The position numbers and the translations under genes were made by a program. The notes under the pieces are model-generated. The model was given only the letters and a program-made list of their open reading frames with translations, was not told where the DNA came from and made no database searches. A stretch of 15,219 nucleotides of DNA, from assembly GCA_041946865.1 (NCBI GenBank), contig JBHGBF010000129.1, positions 1 to 15,219 on the forward strand, written 5' to 3'. Below are positions 1 to 8,978 of the stretch, piece after piece; position 1 is the first letter of the stretch; each line of letters opens with the position of its first letter. This DNA comes from RPQK01 sp041946865 (lineage in GTDB: Bacteria > Acidobacteriota > UBA6911 > RPQK01).

Positions 1-164
1 CTTTCACCCCCAAGATTCGCAGCCTCGTCGGCTGCACCCCTGAAGGCGGAACTACAAACGGACGGCGGTCGTCCAACGACCTTCTTCAACACGGAGCGGG
101 GCTGCCTCCGCAGGCGGGTGGCGCTCCGCGCGCTGTGGTCACCGTGATGTGTTAGAGTGACAGC
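1..164. other. Non-coding region upstream of addB with small hairpins
   Basis: I see no convincing gene in this stretch. It holds three short perfect inverted repeats: GCAGCC/GGCTGC (19-24 with 30-35, five-base loop), GGTCGT/ACGACC (67-72 with 76-81, three-base loop) and GCCT/AGGC around position 111-122. None is followed by a T run, so none looks like a standard intrinsic terminator. The region ends in the presumed promoter of the addB-like gene. What lies upstream of position 1 is unknown, so the first part may be the 3' flank of another gene. Confidence 0.5.
153..158 (+). promoter_or_regulatory. Possible -10 element of the addB-like gene
   Basis: TAGAGT fits the TAnnnT pattern and lies six bases before the GTG start at 165, so transcription would begin at about the start codon. 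No clear -35 is seen, and there is no good Shine-Dalgarno before the GTG. The TAG of this element is also the in-frame stop that excludes any earlier start. The match is weak on its own and is kept because two other genes in the window show the same arrangement. Confidence 0.25.
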
Positions 165-3100
165 GTGTTTCCCCACCTGATCTTGGCCCCGTCCTACCGG
201 CTACTGCTCGACCGGCTGCTGGCCGAAGTGCGAAAGACGGCTGACGGCTCGCGACTGACCACCCAGTGGATCGTGACGCCGGCGTCCACCCTTGCTGCCG
301 AACTGCGGATACGGTTTGCGAGCGAGTCTGAGGCGGGCGTTCTGGCCGGCGTGCGCATCACGCCGGTCTTGCCTTTCATCGATCGGCTCTCGCAACTTGA
401 CAACGCTCCCCTCGGCCCCCGCTGGAGTCCGTTGTTCGACATTCTCCTTTACCGGCTGCTTCAACAGGAACGAGGTCTGGAACTTGACTCTCTCCGGGAG
501 ATCCGAGGCGGGCAGTCGCTGCTGCGCCCTGTTTTCCTCGATCTTGCCGACGCCGGGTTCGGACTGGCCGAGGAAGCACTCTTGCAGGACGTGATGACTT
601 CCAAGGAGACGGATCGCATCAGCCACGGCGTCCTGCGGCTGTATCTCGACTGGCTTCATTTGCTGGACCACGCTCAGCTTGCCTGGGCACCACTCCAGTA
701 CCAGGAACTGAGCGAACGGATAGCTGACGCGCCCGAGCGGGAACTGACCGGCCTTCTCGGAGGATCGGACGGACGGGGAGTCCAGGTCCATGTTTACGGC
801 TTCTACGACTTCACGGACGTGGTCGAGCAGGTGCTGGCCGGTCTGGCCCGGAGGGTAGAGACGATTCTCTACCTTCCCTCTTGGAGCAGAGCCGACAAGC
901 CTCACCACGCCTTCGACTTCGTGGCCCCGGTTCTGACTTCGTTGCGTCTCCGGCTCGGAACTCTACTCACCAGCACGACCACAGTGGACCCGGGAGAAGG
1001 GGAGACAATGAAATTCTTCCTTTCGACTTTCCCGGAAGGCCCCATTCCGTCTCGGCCGGCCTTTCTCACGTACCAGCGCGCCTCCGGCCTGCGCGCGGAA
1101 GTCATCTCGGCGGCGGTTCAAGTGCGCCGATGGCTCGATGACCCCGGCTGCGGGATTGCCCCACGGGACATTCATGTTGTCGTCCCGCAAGCCGGGATGT
1201 ATGCCGACCTTGTCCGAGAAGTCTTTCAGGCCTTTTTCATACCGCTCCGGATGGCGGAAGCTCCCGACGAGCTGGCGCCGGTTGAGCGGGCCTTGCGAAC
1301 TATCATCAGGATCTGGGAAGAACAAGCGCCCACTGAAACCCTGCTCAGTCTCTTCAGAGAATTCCCGGACATTGCCTGCCTGAAAGGCATCGACCTGGAT
1401 GCGTTCGAGACGAAGCTCCGAAAAGCGGGATTCGACGGGCGGAACTGGCCGGCTGCGCTCAAGAATGCCGACCAGATCGGTTTCAACCCCACAGAGAGAA
1501 CCCTGATCCAGGAGATCGTTGACCTGTGGACCCGCACCCCGAGCGAAAGCGGTCAGCCGGCTTTCACGGCCGGCGAGATGCTGTCGCGACTGAAGAGGAT
1601 CGGACAACGCTGGCTGCCCGATTCGTCGCCACTCCAGGAGGTGGCGGAGACGCTCGAGCTTCTCCCCGAAGATCTTGGACTTCCGCTCCAGATACTGCTC
1701 GATCTGCTCGAGAACCGGGCGGGCCAGCAGGCCGTCGATGACCCGCCTGAGAAGACTGGTGTCCTCTTTGTCCCGCTGATGCGGGCTCGCGGACTGGCGC
1801 CCCGGGCATTGGTTCTGCTTGGCCTGGCGTCAGGCCGTCTGCCTTATCCGGTTCAGGAAGACCCATTGCTCGGCGAGGCGCTGCGGCTGAGGCTCGGCCA
1901 GGCCTTGCGCGGTCTGGGCCACAGGCTGAGCCCCAAGACGACTCTTCCCGAGGAAATGGCCTTGCTCTTCATCCTTATTAATGGGAGCAGCGAACGCATT
2001 CACTGGGTGATTCCCGACGCCGATGAGAATGGAAGGGGGCTCGCGCCGACTCCCTGGGTGCAACGCTATCTCCAGCACTGGGAGAAAAAGGATGCCGGCG
2101 GGTCTGCTTACCCGGCCCTGCCCCGCGGGCCCGCTGAACAAGCGCGGCTTCTGCTCTCCCAGGATCCCTGTCGCGGCGGCTTTCTGCCCCCCGTGTGGTC
2201 GCCTCATCTCCAGAAGGATTCAGGCCTCGGATCCCCGTCCGGAGATCACGAGTACATCTTGCAGGCAATCTCAGAAAAGGAACATGAGGCCCGATGGAAC
2301 GGATTCGTGGCCGACGCGGCTCTGGCGCCCTCGGGCGCCTCTCCCGCCACCATACGAGTCACCGAGCTCGAGAAGCTCTCCAAGTGCCCCTTCCAGGGGT
2401 ACAACCGGCTGATTACGGGCTGGGAAATGCTGACGCCGCTGGATTTCTCGCAAGAGTTGAGATCAACCGAATGGGGGAGTCTGCTGCACGGGCTGTTTGA
2501 GACCACCATCCGTAGTTACCAACAGGCCGGCGCCTCGTTACGCGCCATAGCCGAGGATCTTCTGCGGGACGAGAGCCGCTCGCTGCTCCAGCGAATTGAA
2601 GACCTGTCCGCCGAGGCCTCGCTTCAGCTGGCGCTGCTCCCGTCTCTCTTCCGCAAGGCAGCCAAAAGCAAGTTGCTCCAGGTAGCCCAGGAATACTGGG
2701 AAGCGGTCCGGTCAGGCACGATCCCCGACGGAATCAATGCCTCCACCGAAAACCGGCGCAGCGCGAACTTTCCCGGTCTCCCGGGTGTCTTTTTGTCCGG
2801 GCAGATCGATCGAATGGATGACCGGGGCACCCACCGGATGATTATCGATTACAAGAGCGGACGGGAACCGGAAAATCTGTCGCACGAGATAAGGATTGGA
2901 TTCCGGCTGCAACCTCTCCTGTACCCTTGGCTGCAACAGGCTGCGGAAGACAGTCAGGAAACCGCCATCCGATTCTCCTACGTCTTTTTCGGGAAGTCCC
3001 CGGTCCAGGAAAAAACCGTTTCAGTGGAGGAAATGGGCCCGGTCGAGGACTGGCTGCGCCTTTTCGCCGACGTTCTCTCCAGGGGCGTCTATGTCCCGTG

Positions 3101-3266
3101 CTCCAATGAGGCGCTGGAGCTTCTGGGCATCGAAAAAGCCGAACCGTGTCAATTCTGCGACTACGCCTCACTCTGTCGCAGATTCGAGCGCCGGGCGCCG
3201 GCCCGCATGGCGCGCTTTTTGCAGCGGCTGCTGCCCGAGAGGCTGGCTAAATTCGAGCAGGGATGA
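165..3266 (+). CDS. addB: AddB-like ATP-dependent nuclease subunit (PD-(D/E)XK, Fe-S)
   Basis: This 1033-residue protein is probably the AddB/RexB partner of the AddA helicase encoded just downstream; together they would degrade double-strand ends and prepare 3' tails for RecA. The N-terminal part resembles a degenerate superfamily 1 helicase without a Walker A lysine motif, as expected for AddB. The C-terminal nuclease shows Asp882 (in GQID) and Asp895-Tyr-Lys897 (in IIDYKSG). Four cysteines, Cys741, Cys995, Cys998 and Cys1004, have the C...C-x2-C-x5-C spacing known to bind a 4Fe-4S cluster in AddB. The length is a little below that of Bacillus AddB (about 1160). The start is GTG, because an in-frame TAG lies only nine bases upstream; the ribosome site is poor. 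Family identity is firm. The name AddB, rather than a broader PD-(D/E)XK class, rests partly on the neighbour. Confidence 0.85.
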   Translation: MFPHLILAPSYRLLLDRLLAEVRKTADGSRLTTQWIVTPASTLAAELRIRFASESEAGVLAGVRITPVLPFIDRLSQLDNAPLGPRWSPLFDILLYRLLQQERGLELDSLREIRGGQSLLRPVFLDLADAGFGLAEEALLQDVMTSKETDRISHGVLRLYLDWLHLLDHAQLAWAPLQYQELSERIADAPERELTGLLGGSDGRGVQVHVYGFYDFTDVVEQVLAGLARRVETILYLPSWSRADKPHHAFDFVAPVLTSLRLRLGTLLTSTTTVDPGEGETMKFFLSTFPEGPIPSRPAFLTYQRASGLRAEVISAAVQVRRWLDDPGCGIAPRDIHVVVPQAGMYADLVREVFQAFFIPLRMAEAPDELAPVERALRTIIRIWEEQAPTETLLSLFREFPDIACLKGIDLDAFETKLRKAGFDGRNWPAALKNADQIGFNPTERTLIQEIVDLWTRTPSESGQPAFTAGEMLSRLKRIGQRWLPDSSPLQEVAETLELLPEDLGLPLQILLDLLENRAGQQAVDDPPEKTGVLFVPLMRARGLAPRALVLLGLASGRLPYPVQEDPLLGEALRLRLGQALRGLGHRLSPKTTLPEEMALLFILINGSSERIHWVIPDADENGRGLAPTPWVQRYLQHWEKKDAGGSAYPALPRGPAEQARLLLSQDPCRGGFLPPVWSPHLQKDSGLGSPSGDHEYILQAISEKEHEARWNGFVADAALAPSGASPATIRVTELEKLSKCPFQGYNRLITGWEMLTPLDFSQELRSTEWGSLLHGLFETTIRSYQQAGASLRAIAEDLLRDESRSLLQRIEDLSAEASLQLALLPSLFRKAAKSKLLQVAQEYWEAVRSGTIPDGINASTENRRSANFPGLPGVFLSGQIDRMDDRGTHRMIIDYKSGREPENLSHEIRIGFRLQPLLYPWLQQAAEDSQETAIRFSYVFFGKSPVQEKTVSVEEMGPVEDWLRLFADVLSRGVYVPCSNEALELLGIEKAEPCQFCDYASLCRRFERRAPARMARFLQRLLPERLAKFEQG

Positions 3267-3298
3267 AAACAGGGACGGTGCTGTGGCAGCAGGGCCAC

Positions 3299-3305
3299 AG
3301 GAAGG
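3299..3305 (+). promoter_or_regulatory. Ribosome binding site of addA (decides the start)
   Basis: AGGAAGG lies ten bases before the ATG at 3316 and supports that start. An alternative in-frame GTG at 3283, preceded by AGGGA at 3271-3275, would add 11 residues and cannot be excluded. The open frame runs much further upstream, but that part overlaps addB and is not expected to be coding. Confidence 0.5.
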
Positions 3306-3315
3306 CTTTGCATCA

Positions 3316-6300
3316 ATGAACGCAACAATTCTCCCCGATGCCGACCAGCGCAGAACAGCAGTTATCACGCCGGATCATGCCTTCGTGTGGGCGAGCGCCG
3401 GTACCGGGAAGACACATACCCTGACACTCCGTGCCCTTTATCTGCTTCTAAGCGCTCCCTTCCTGGCTGCAAGCGCATCGCAGTTCCCCGAGGTTGGCCA
3501 TCTCTACAGCCTCTCCGACCGGCGCCTGAGGCTGAGAGCCGCTCGAACGGCTATCCGCTCCCTCGTGCTGACGACCTTCACCCGGAAAGCCGCCGCGGAA
3601 ATGCAGACGCGCCTCTACGCCTATCTCGATCTGCTGGCTTCTTCGCCCTCGCGTCCCGACCTGGCGGCTGCCGTCTCCGCTGACGGCAGATCCCTTGATC
3701 CTCTGTTTGAAGAAATCTGTGACGAGCTGTGCCGAAAGCTGGGGCGGGGCGCGGATCCCGAGCTGGGCTTCGAGCGATTGCGACTGGGTGCCCAGGCCTT
3801 GGCCGAACTGGCCTGTGACCTTCAAATTTCGACGATTCACAGCCTGGCCGCCGGCATCCTCCAGCGGCACCCGCTCCAGTCGGGGATTCCTGCAACGGCG
3901 CGGTTTGCCGAGGAAAACGAGGACGATTACGGAGACCTGGATGATGCGCTGATCCGCCGCTGGTGGCAGACCGAAGGCTTGTCTGACCCGGACCTCGAGC
4001 AGGGCCTTGAAAAACTCCTGGCGCGCGTCTCTCCCTATCACATAAGGGAATGGTTCAAGAAGATTTATCACAACCCTGAAATCATTGACCAGCTCGAAGG
4101 CTGGGCTTCTCCGGATCCGGTCCAGACGAGCCTGGCGCTGGCGGCCTGTATTGTGCTCGGAGAGGACCTGAGGCGAAACAACGGCAAGAAGATTGCGGCC
4201 AACGGGCAGCGGTTGGTCGAGCTGGCCTCCGCGCTCCAGGCTTTGGAAAACGAGGGACATCCCACTCGCGTCCGCTGGTCAGAGCTGTGTAATTTCCTCC
4301 ATGAGAACCGCTCGACGCTCTTCCTCGATTCGTCATATAGCCAGAAGGCAGTCAAGTCGGCCATTCAGCGACTCGACCCGCACCTGGCGGTCTATTTCGA
4401 GAGCCTGGGCAGGATCTACCCTCTCATACTCCGTAAGTGCGTTCTCGAGGAGTTGGGGCTGGAGTGGGGCATCTGGAAAACGGTCCTCAGGCGGTTCCTG
4501 GCCTGGAGCAAGGCCAAGGGGGTGAGCGCTATAGGCGTCGTCGGCTTTGACGAAATGATCCGTCTGGCAGCTGATCTCCTCGACGCTTATCCCGAGGTCA
4601 AGCGTGCGGAACGGCGTCGCCTCAGGGCCCTCCTCGTCGACGAGTTCCAGGATACGGACCCCGAACAGCTGCGCCTGATCACCGGACTGCTGGCCAAGGA
4701 GCGCCCGGACGACCCTGAGATTCTCGGATTCTTTGTAGGAGACACCAAACAGAGCATTTATCGTTTTCGGGGAGCAGACGTTGATTCAACAGTCTGTTTC
4801 TCGACCAGCTACGCTTCGCTGACGAAATGTTCGCTTCCGGTGCGGAATCTTGTCCTGGCCTCGACCTTTCGGAGTCTCCCCGCCATCACAACACTGGTCA
4901 ACCGGCTGTTTTCCCGCGAGTTGCCTCTTCTTCGCGATGACCAGGAAAAGCTTCTGCCGATTCGACCGGACCGGGGTGAGCCGCCCGAGTGGGTCTGGAT
5001 TGCTTCGGAGGACGCGTCTAAGCCCTTGACCGCGGCAGCGGCGAGAAACCTGGCCGCCGTCGAGACGGTGCGGCTGATCAGCGACTTCGTGAATCGGGAT
5101 GCGGGCGGTAGCGGCCAGGCTGTCGCGAATCCCGCGCCGTGTTCCAGAGAGGGCGGGCACGATCCGCGATCCCGCAAGGGGTCTTACTCCGACATTCTCG
5201 TCCTGGTCAGGAGCGGCCGGGAGCTGGACGCGCTCTTACCGGTGCTCCAAGAGGCGGGCATCCCGGTGGTGAGCTCCGGCGCACGCACACTTTACCGGCA
5301 GCCAGAGGTCTCCGATATCCTGAACCTGCTCATTAGCCTTTACAATCCGCTGGACACGTTGGCGGTCGGCGCTGTTCTTCGCAGCCCGCTCGTCCAGATT
5401 TCGGACCCGGACATTTACCGTCTCATCAAGACCATTGCGCCGTCGCGAATCTTCCATCAGGCCGATCCCCTTCCCGGCTTCTTACCGGAACCTGCCAGGC
5501 GGCGTATTGAGGCGCTGCGCCGCCTGGTTCAATCCCGGCGGTCCAGCTCGATCTCCGCCTGGCTGATGCAGATCCGGGATTTCCTCCCGCTGGCGGCGTA
5601 TACGGACGCCCTCGACCTGGAGGGGCGGTCTTATGCGCGCATCAACCGGCTATTGGAGGCGTTCCTCGCGCAGATGAAGGCAGATCCGAGCACGGCGCTC
5701 GCCTGGCTCCTGCGCCAGCGCAGCCGAGGCGCCGACGCCGGGCGGTACGATCCCGACTTTGGCGAGGACGTCGGCATTGCAGACGAACGAATCGACGCGG
5801 TTCGGGTCATGACCATTCACAAGGCCAAGGGCCTCGAGGCTCGCTACGTCATCGTCTACGGTTGGTCATCGGTCCTTCATGAGAAAGAAGCGCCGGCCGG
5901 CCAACGCGCCCAGGCGGTGATCCGGAGTCATTCGCTCGCCCGGCCGCAGGTTGAATTTTCCCTTTCCTGGGGACCCGTAGTGGTCTGTTCCGATCTATTT
6001 CAGGCGGCCGCCAAGGAGGAAGACTCCAAAGCGCGGGCCGAAGCAGTCCGGCTGGCTTATGTGGCAACAACCCGCGCCCGCGATCAGCTGACCCTCCTGT
6101 GTGCCGTCTCCCGAAACACGAAGCTGCCGGAACCCTTTCAACCGCTCTGGGAGCAACGAACCGGCGGGAGGGCCGAAGCGCCGGGTTGGGACCGGACCTT
6201 GATCATACGCACCAGCTCGGCCGGGGCGGAATATCCAAGGCACACAACCCCGGTGCTGACTCTGCCCGACAGGGACCTCTACCAGGCGCTCTGGTGCGAA

Positions 6301-6897
6301 CGATTTGAGAAGCTGGGCAAGACTACGGACTTCCCGCTGGCCCGTCCCTCCCGAATAGAGTTGAGCGAGCCTCCGTCCGCCGCTCCCGGTCAGAAATCGC
6401 TGATCAGCGATCCAGTTCTGACCGGCCAGCTGGTTCATTCGTACCTGGAGCGCTGGCTTCTCGAGGACGAGTTCGAGCGGGACAAGCTGGTTTCGCTCTG
6501 GAGGCGCCTGGAACGCGCCTCTGACAACGTGCTGCGTGACGCTCAATCGGCCCTCGGTCTCTTCTATGCCGATCGGCTGCCGGCCGCCACCCGGCCTTCC
6601 TATCGGGAACGCGTTCGAAACGCGAAAGTCATGGCGCGTGAACTCCCCTTTTTCATGACGAGCGGAGGTAAATTTTGGAACGGCGTCATCGACCTGGTCC
6701 TGGAGGAAAACGGCGAGATCCTCGGTGTAGACTATAAGACTGCCATTGAAAAGGAGCAGCTGCCGGAGTCTTATGCGCAGCAGGCGGCCGTTTACACCGA
6801 AGCCCTGCAACAGCTTTTCCCCGGAAAGCCAGTGCGTTTCGAATTCTGGTGGCTGTGGGATCCCGCGGCACAGCACGAAAAACAGCCCGCGGAATGA
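3316..6897 (+). CDS. addA: AddA helicase-nuclease (UvrD-like, double-strand break repair)
   Basis: This 1193-residue superfamily 1A helicase with a C-terminal RecB-type nuclease is the motor subunit of the end-resection complex, acting on DNA in the cytoplasm. Helicase motifs appear in order: Walker A ASAGTGKT (26-33), TTFTRKAAAEM (motif Ia), TIHSLA, Walker B LLVDEFQDTD (439-448), GDTKQSIYRFRG (475-486), MTIHKAKGLE (832-841) and VATTRARDQL (916-925). The nuclease has His1041, Asp1126 (GVIDLV) and Asp1139-Tyr-Lys1141, the full PD-(D/E)XK set. Length is close to Bacillus AddA (about 1230). It lies 49 bases after addB on the same strand, so co-transcription is likely. No recD or recC homologue is seen. 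Active nuclease motifs in both subunits favour AddAB over RecBCD; the missing Walker A in the partner argues against AdnAB. Confidence 0.92.
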   Translation: MNATILPDADQRRTAVITPDHAFVWASAGTGKTHTLTLRALYLLLSAPFLAASASQFPEVGHLYSLSDRRLRLRAARTAIRSLVLTTFTRKAAAEMQTRLYAYLDLLASSPSRPDLAAAVSADGRSLDPLFEEICDELCRKLGRGADPELGFERLRLGAQALAELACDLQISTIHSLAAGILQRHPLQSGIPATARFAEENEDDYGDLDDALIRRWWQTEGLSDPDLEQGLEKLLARVSPYHIREWFKKIYHNPEIIDQLEGWASPDPVQTSLALAACIVLGEDLRRNNGKKIAANGQRLVELASALQALENEGHPTRVRWSELCNFLHENRSTLFLDSSYSQKAVKSAIQRLDPHLAVYFESLGRIYPLILRKCVLEELGLEWGIWKTVLRRFLAWSKAKGVSAIGVVGFDEMIRLAADLLDAYPEVKRAERRRLRALLVDEFQDTDPEQLRLITGLLAKERPDDPEILGFFVGDTKQSIYRFRGADVDSTVCFSTSYASLTKCSLPVRNLVLASTFRSLPAITTLVNRLFSRELPLLRDDQEKLLPIRPDRGEPPEWVWIASEDASKPLTAAAARNLAAVETVRLISDFVNRDAGGSGQAVANPAPCSREGGHDPRSRKGSYSDILVLVRSGRELDALLPVLQEAGIPVVSSGARTLYRQPEVSDILNLLISLYNPLDTLAVGAVLRSPLVQISDPDIYRLIKTIAPSRIFHQADPLPGFLPEPARRRIEALRRLVQSRRSSSISAWLMQIRDFLPLAAYTDALDLEGRSYARINRLLEAFLAQMKADPSTALAWLLRQRSRGADAGRYDPDFGEDVGIADERIDAVRVMTIHKAKGLEARYVIVYGWSSVLHEKEAPAGQRAQAVIRSHSLARPQVEFSLSWGPVVVCSDLFQAAAKEEDSKARAEAVRLAYVATTRARDQLTLLCAVSRNTKLPEPFQPLWEQRTGGRAEAPGWDRTLIIRTSSAGAEYPRHTTPVLTLPDRDLYQALWCERFEKLGKTTDFPLARPSRIELSEPPSAAPGQKSLISDPVLTGQLVHSYLERWLLEDEFERDKLVSLWRRLERASDNVLRDAQSALGLFYADRLPAATRPSYRERVRNAKVMARELPFFMTSGGKFWNGVIDLVLEENGEILGVDYKTAIEKEQLPESYAQQAAVYTEALQQLFPGKPVRFEFWWLWDPAAQHEKQPAE

Positions 6898-6941
6898 GGC
6901 GCGCACAACGGGTTTTTTCGGCGTTCTTCCGCGAAAGGTTT

Positions 6942-6969
6942 TTGCTCGGCTTCTTCCACGGGCTATATT
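6942..6969 (+). promoter_or_regulatory. Candidate promoter of the acyl-CoA synthetase gene
   Basis: TTGCTC (6942-6947) and TATATT (6964-6969) are separated by 16 bases, a plausible sigma-70-type pair. The expected transcription start, about 6976, is only a few bases before the ATG at 6980, so the mRNA would have almost no leader. This agrees with the absence of a Shine-Dalgarno. Consensus match only; not proven. Confidence 0.4.
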
Positions 6970-6979
6970 TATCCGGCAT

Positions 6980-8899
6980 ATGCGACCGAAAACTCTTCCC
7001 AGCCTGTTTGAAAGCAGCGTGGAACGGTACGGGGACAACTGCCTCATAGCGGAAAAAACCGACACCTACCAGGGGACCACCTATCGGCAGATACGGGACG
7101 AGGTCTACCAGTTTGCCGCCGGTCTGATCGCGCAAGGGATAGGCAAAGGCGACCGCATTGCTCTGTTGTGCGAAGGGCGCAAGGACTGGCTGGTGGCGGA
7201 GCTTGGGATTTTCTACGCCGGCGCCGTTTGCGTGCCCCTTTCCGTGAAGATCGAGGAGATCAGGGAGCTGTGCTTCCGGATTTCCCATTCAGGAAGCCGT
7301 CTTCTCATCGTGTCCGCAAGTCAGTTTTCCAAGGCTCTTGCCGTTCAGCGCTTTCTTCCCGAAGTACAGCTGCTGGCTTTGGATCCGGTCGAAGAACAGG
7401 AGGCAGTGCTCTTCCGGCGCAATCAAATCATGACGACAGGCGCCGATTACCTGAAGGACCATCGAGAAGATTTCAACCGGCGCTGGCAAAGCCTGGCGGA
7501 ATCTGATCCGGCGACGATCAGCTACACCTCCGGAACCACTGCCGACCCGAAAGGCATCACGCTTACGCATCGCAATTACACCGCAAACGTGGAACAATGC
7601 TCTCAGATCCTCGATATACCTCCCACCTATCGGTCCCTGCTGATCCTCCCCTGGGACCATTCTTTCACGCACACGGCCGGCGTGTACCTCCTGATCGGGA
7701 ACGGAGCAAGCATGGGCGCTGTCCAGGCGGGCCGCACTTATGCCGAAAGTCTGCGGAACATCCCGGTCAACATCCGCGAGTTCAAACCGACGTTCCTGTT
7801 CAGCGTCCCGGCATTGGCGCGTAACTTCAGAAAGAACATAGAAAACGGGATCAGGCAAAAAGGAAAGGTTACGAAGTTCCTGTTCAGAATCGGATTGCGC
7901 GTGGCCTATGCTTACAATCTCGACGGCTGCAACCGGGGAAAAGGCCTGCGAGCGATCCTCAGACCCCTCGTGGGAGTTTTTGACTTGCTGGTTTTCAGGA
8001 AGGTCAGGCAGGCCTTTGGCGGGGAGCTGAAGTTTTTCATCGGCGGGGGAGCGCTTCTCGACCTTGAGCTGCAGAGTTTCTTTTACGCCCTCGGAATCCC
8101 CATGCTGCAGGGTTATGGATTGACCGAGGCGGCGCCCGTGATTTCCGCCAACGTCCCGGCCCGGCACAAGCTGGGATCTTCAGGGCGGCCGGTGCCCGAC
8201 CTCGAGGTCACTATCCGTGACGACCAGGACGAGATCCTGACCCGAGGGCGCGTCGGAGAGATCGTGGTCCGAGGTGAGAACGTCATGGCCGGGTATTGGG
8301 ACAACCCGCGCGCCACCCGGGAAGCGCTGCGCGGCGGCTGGCTTCATACGGGAGATCTCGGCTTTCTCGACAAGGACGGTTTCCTCCATGTCCTCGGACG
8401 AAAGAAGAGCCTGCTGATCAGCAGCGACGGCGAGAAGTTCAGCCCCGAAGGCATCGAAGAGGCTCTCACCTCGGGCTCACCCTTCATCGACCAGGTCATG
8501 CTTTACAACAACCAGTCTCCCTATACGGTCGCACTTATCGTGCCCGCTCGCGTGGCTCTGCGGGATTGGGCCAAACAGCATGGCGTGTCCGCCCAGAGCA
8601 CCGAAGGACAAGCGAAGATCCTGGCGCTGTTGAAAGAACAAGTTGATGAATACAAAGAGGGTGGCAGGCATGAAGGACTCTTCCCCGCACAATGGCTGCC
8701 CGTGACCTTCGCCATATTGGAGGAAAGCTTCTCCGAGGAAAACCAACTGCTCAACGCCACGCTCAAGATGGTGCGCAGTCGAATCACGCACCGCTACCGG
8801 GAGTCGCTTGAGTACATGTTCACTAAAGAAGGCAAGAAGATCGACAACCCGAAGAACCGTGACGCCGTCGGGAGGCTGCTAAGCCAGGCCACTGGCTGA
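6980..8899 (+). CDS. Long-chain fatty acid-CoA ligase (AMP-binding family)
   Basis: This 639-residue enzyme of the ANL superfamily would activate a fatty acid with ATP to the acyl-adenylate and then to acyl-CoA, feeding lipid synthesis or beta-oxidation. The P-loop-like AMP motif YTSGTTADPKG lies at 182-192, the adenine-site motif GYGLTEAAP at 378-386, the ribose-binding Asp459 in WLHTGDLGFLD, and the hinge region in GRKKSLLISSDGEKFSPEG (from 473). A late lysine in NATLKMVR is a candidate for the adenylation lysine. The stretch before the GYGLTE motif (FRKVRQAFGGELKFFIGGGALL) is typical of bacterial long-chain acyl-CoA synthetases (FadD15-like). The ATG at 6980 was chosen because the protein begins there with the usual N-terminal family pattern and longer versions run into addA. 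It starts 82 bases after addA. Chain-length preference cannot be read from sequence. Confidence 0.88.
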   Translation: MRPKTLPSLFESSVERYGDNCLIAEKTDTYQGTTYRQIRDEVYQFAAGLIAQGIGKGDRIALLCEGRKDWLVAELGIFYAGAVCVPLSVKIEEIRELCFRISHSGSRLLIVSASQFSKALAVQRFLPEVQLLALDPVEEQEAVLFRRNQIMTTGADYLKDHREDFNRRWQSLAESDPATISYTSGTTADPKGITLTHRNYTANVEQCSQILDIPPTYRSLLILPWDHSFTHTAGVYLLIGNGASMGAVQAGRTYAESLRNIPVNIREFKPTFLFSVPALARNFRKNIENGIRQKGKVTKFLFRIGLRVAYAYNLDGCNRGKGLRAILRPLVGVFDLLVFRKVRQAFGGELKFFIGGGALLDLELQSFFYALGIPMLQGYGLTEAAPVISANVPARHKLGSSGRPVPDLEVTIRDDQDEILTRGRVGEIVVRGENVMAGYWDNPRATREALRGGWLHTGDLGFLDKDGFLHVLGRKKSLLISSDGEKFSPEGIEEALTSGSPFIDQVMLYNNQSPYTVALIVPARVALRDWAKQHGVSAQSTEGQAKILALLKEQVDEYKEGGRHEGLFPAQWLPVTFAILEESFSEENQLLNATLKMVRSRITHRYRESLEYMFTKEGKKIDNPKNRDAVGRLLSQATG

Positions 8900-8929
8900 A
8901 GAGCCGGGAGCGCAGCGTCTTTGGCGGAA

Positions 8930-8976
8930 CGACCGGGCTCGTAGCGGTTCATCACCGGCGTGTTCACCCCCGGTCG
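8930..8976. other. Inverted repeat between convergent genes
   Basis: CGACCGGG (8930-8937) is perfectly complementary to CCCGGTCG (8969-8976), with a 31-base loop that contains a smaller CGGT/ACCG pair. A competing GAGCC/GGCTC pair (8901-8905 with 8936-8940) overlaps it. It sits in the 79-base gap between two convergent genes, where a two-way terminator is expected, but there is no T run on either strand. A terminator role is an inference. Confidence 0.35.
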
Positions 8977-8978
8977 AC

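Noticed and set aside
2896..3315. N-terminal extension of the addA frame into addB
   Set aside because: The frame is open, but the peptide is Arg/Pro/Ser-rich shadow sequence, it overlaps the conserved Cys cluster coding of addB, and AddA homology begins after the ATG at 3316.
3448..4260. A 270-codon open frame on the minus strand within addA
   Set aside because: Shadow frame opposite conserved helicase motifs; no ribosome site or domain seen.
165..6897. AdnAB (two-motor) complex instead of AddAB
   Set aside because: The first protein lacks a Walker A lysine motif, and its cysteine spacing is that of AddB.
5995..7065. A 356-codon open frame on the minus strand across the addA end
   Set aside because: It overlaps the AddA nuclease domain and the start of the synthetase gene, and no family features are visible.
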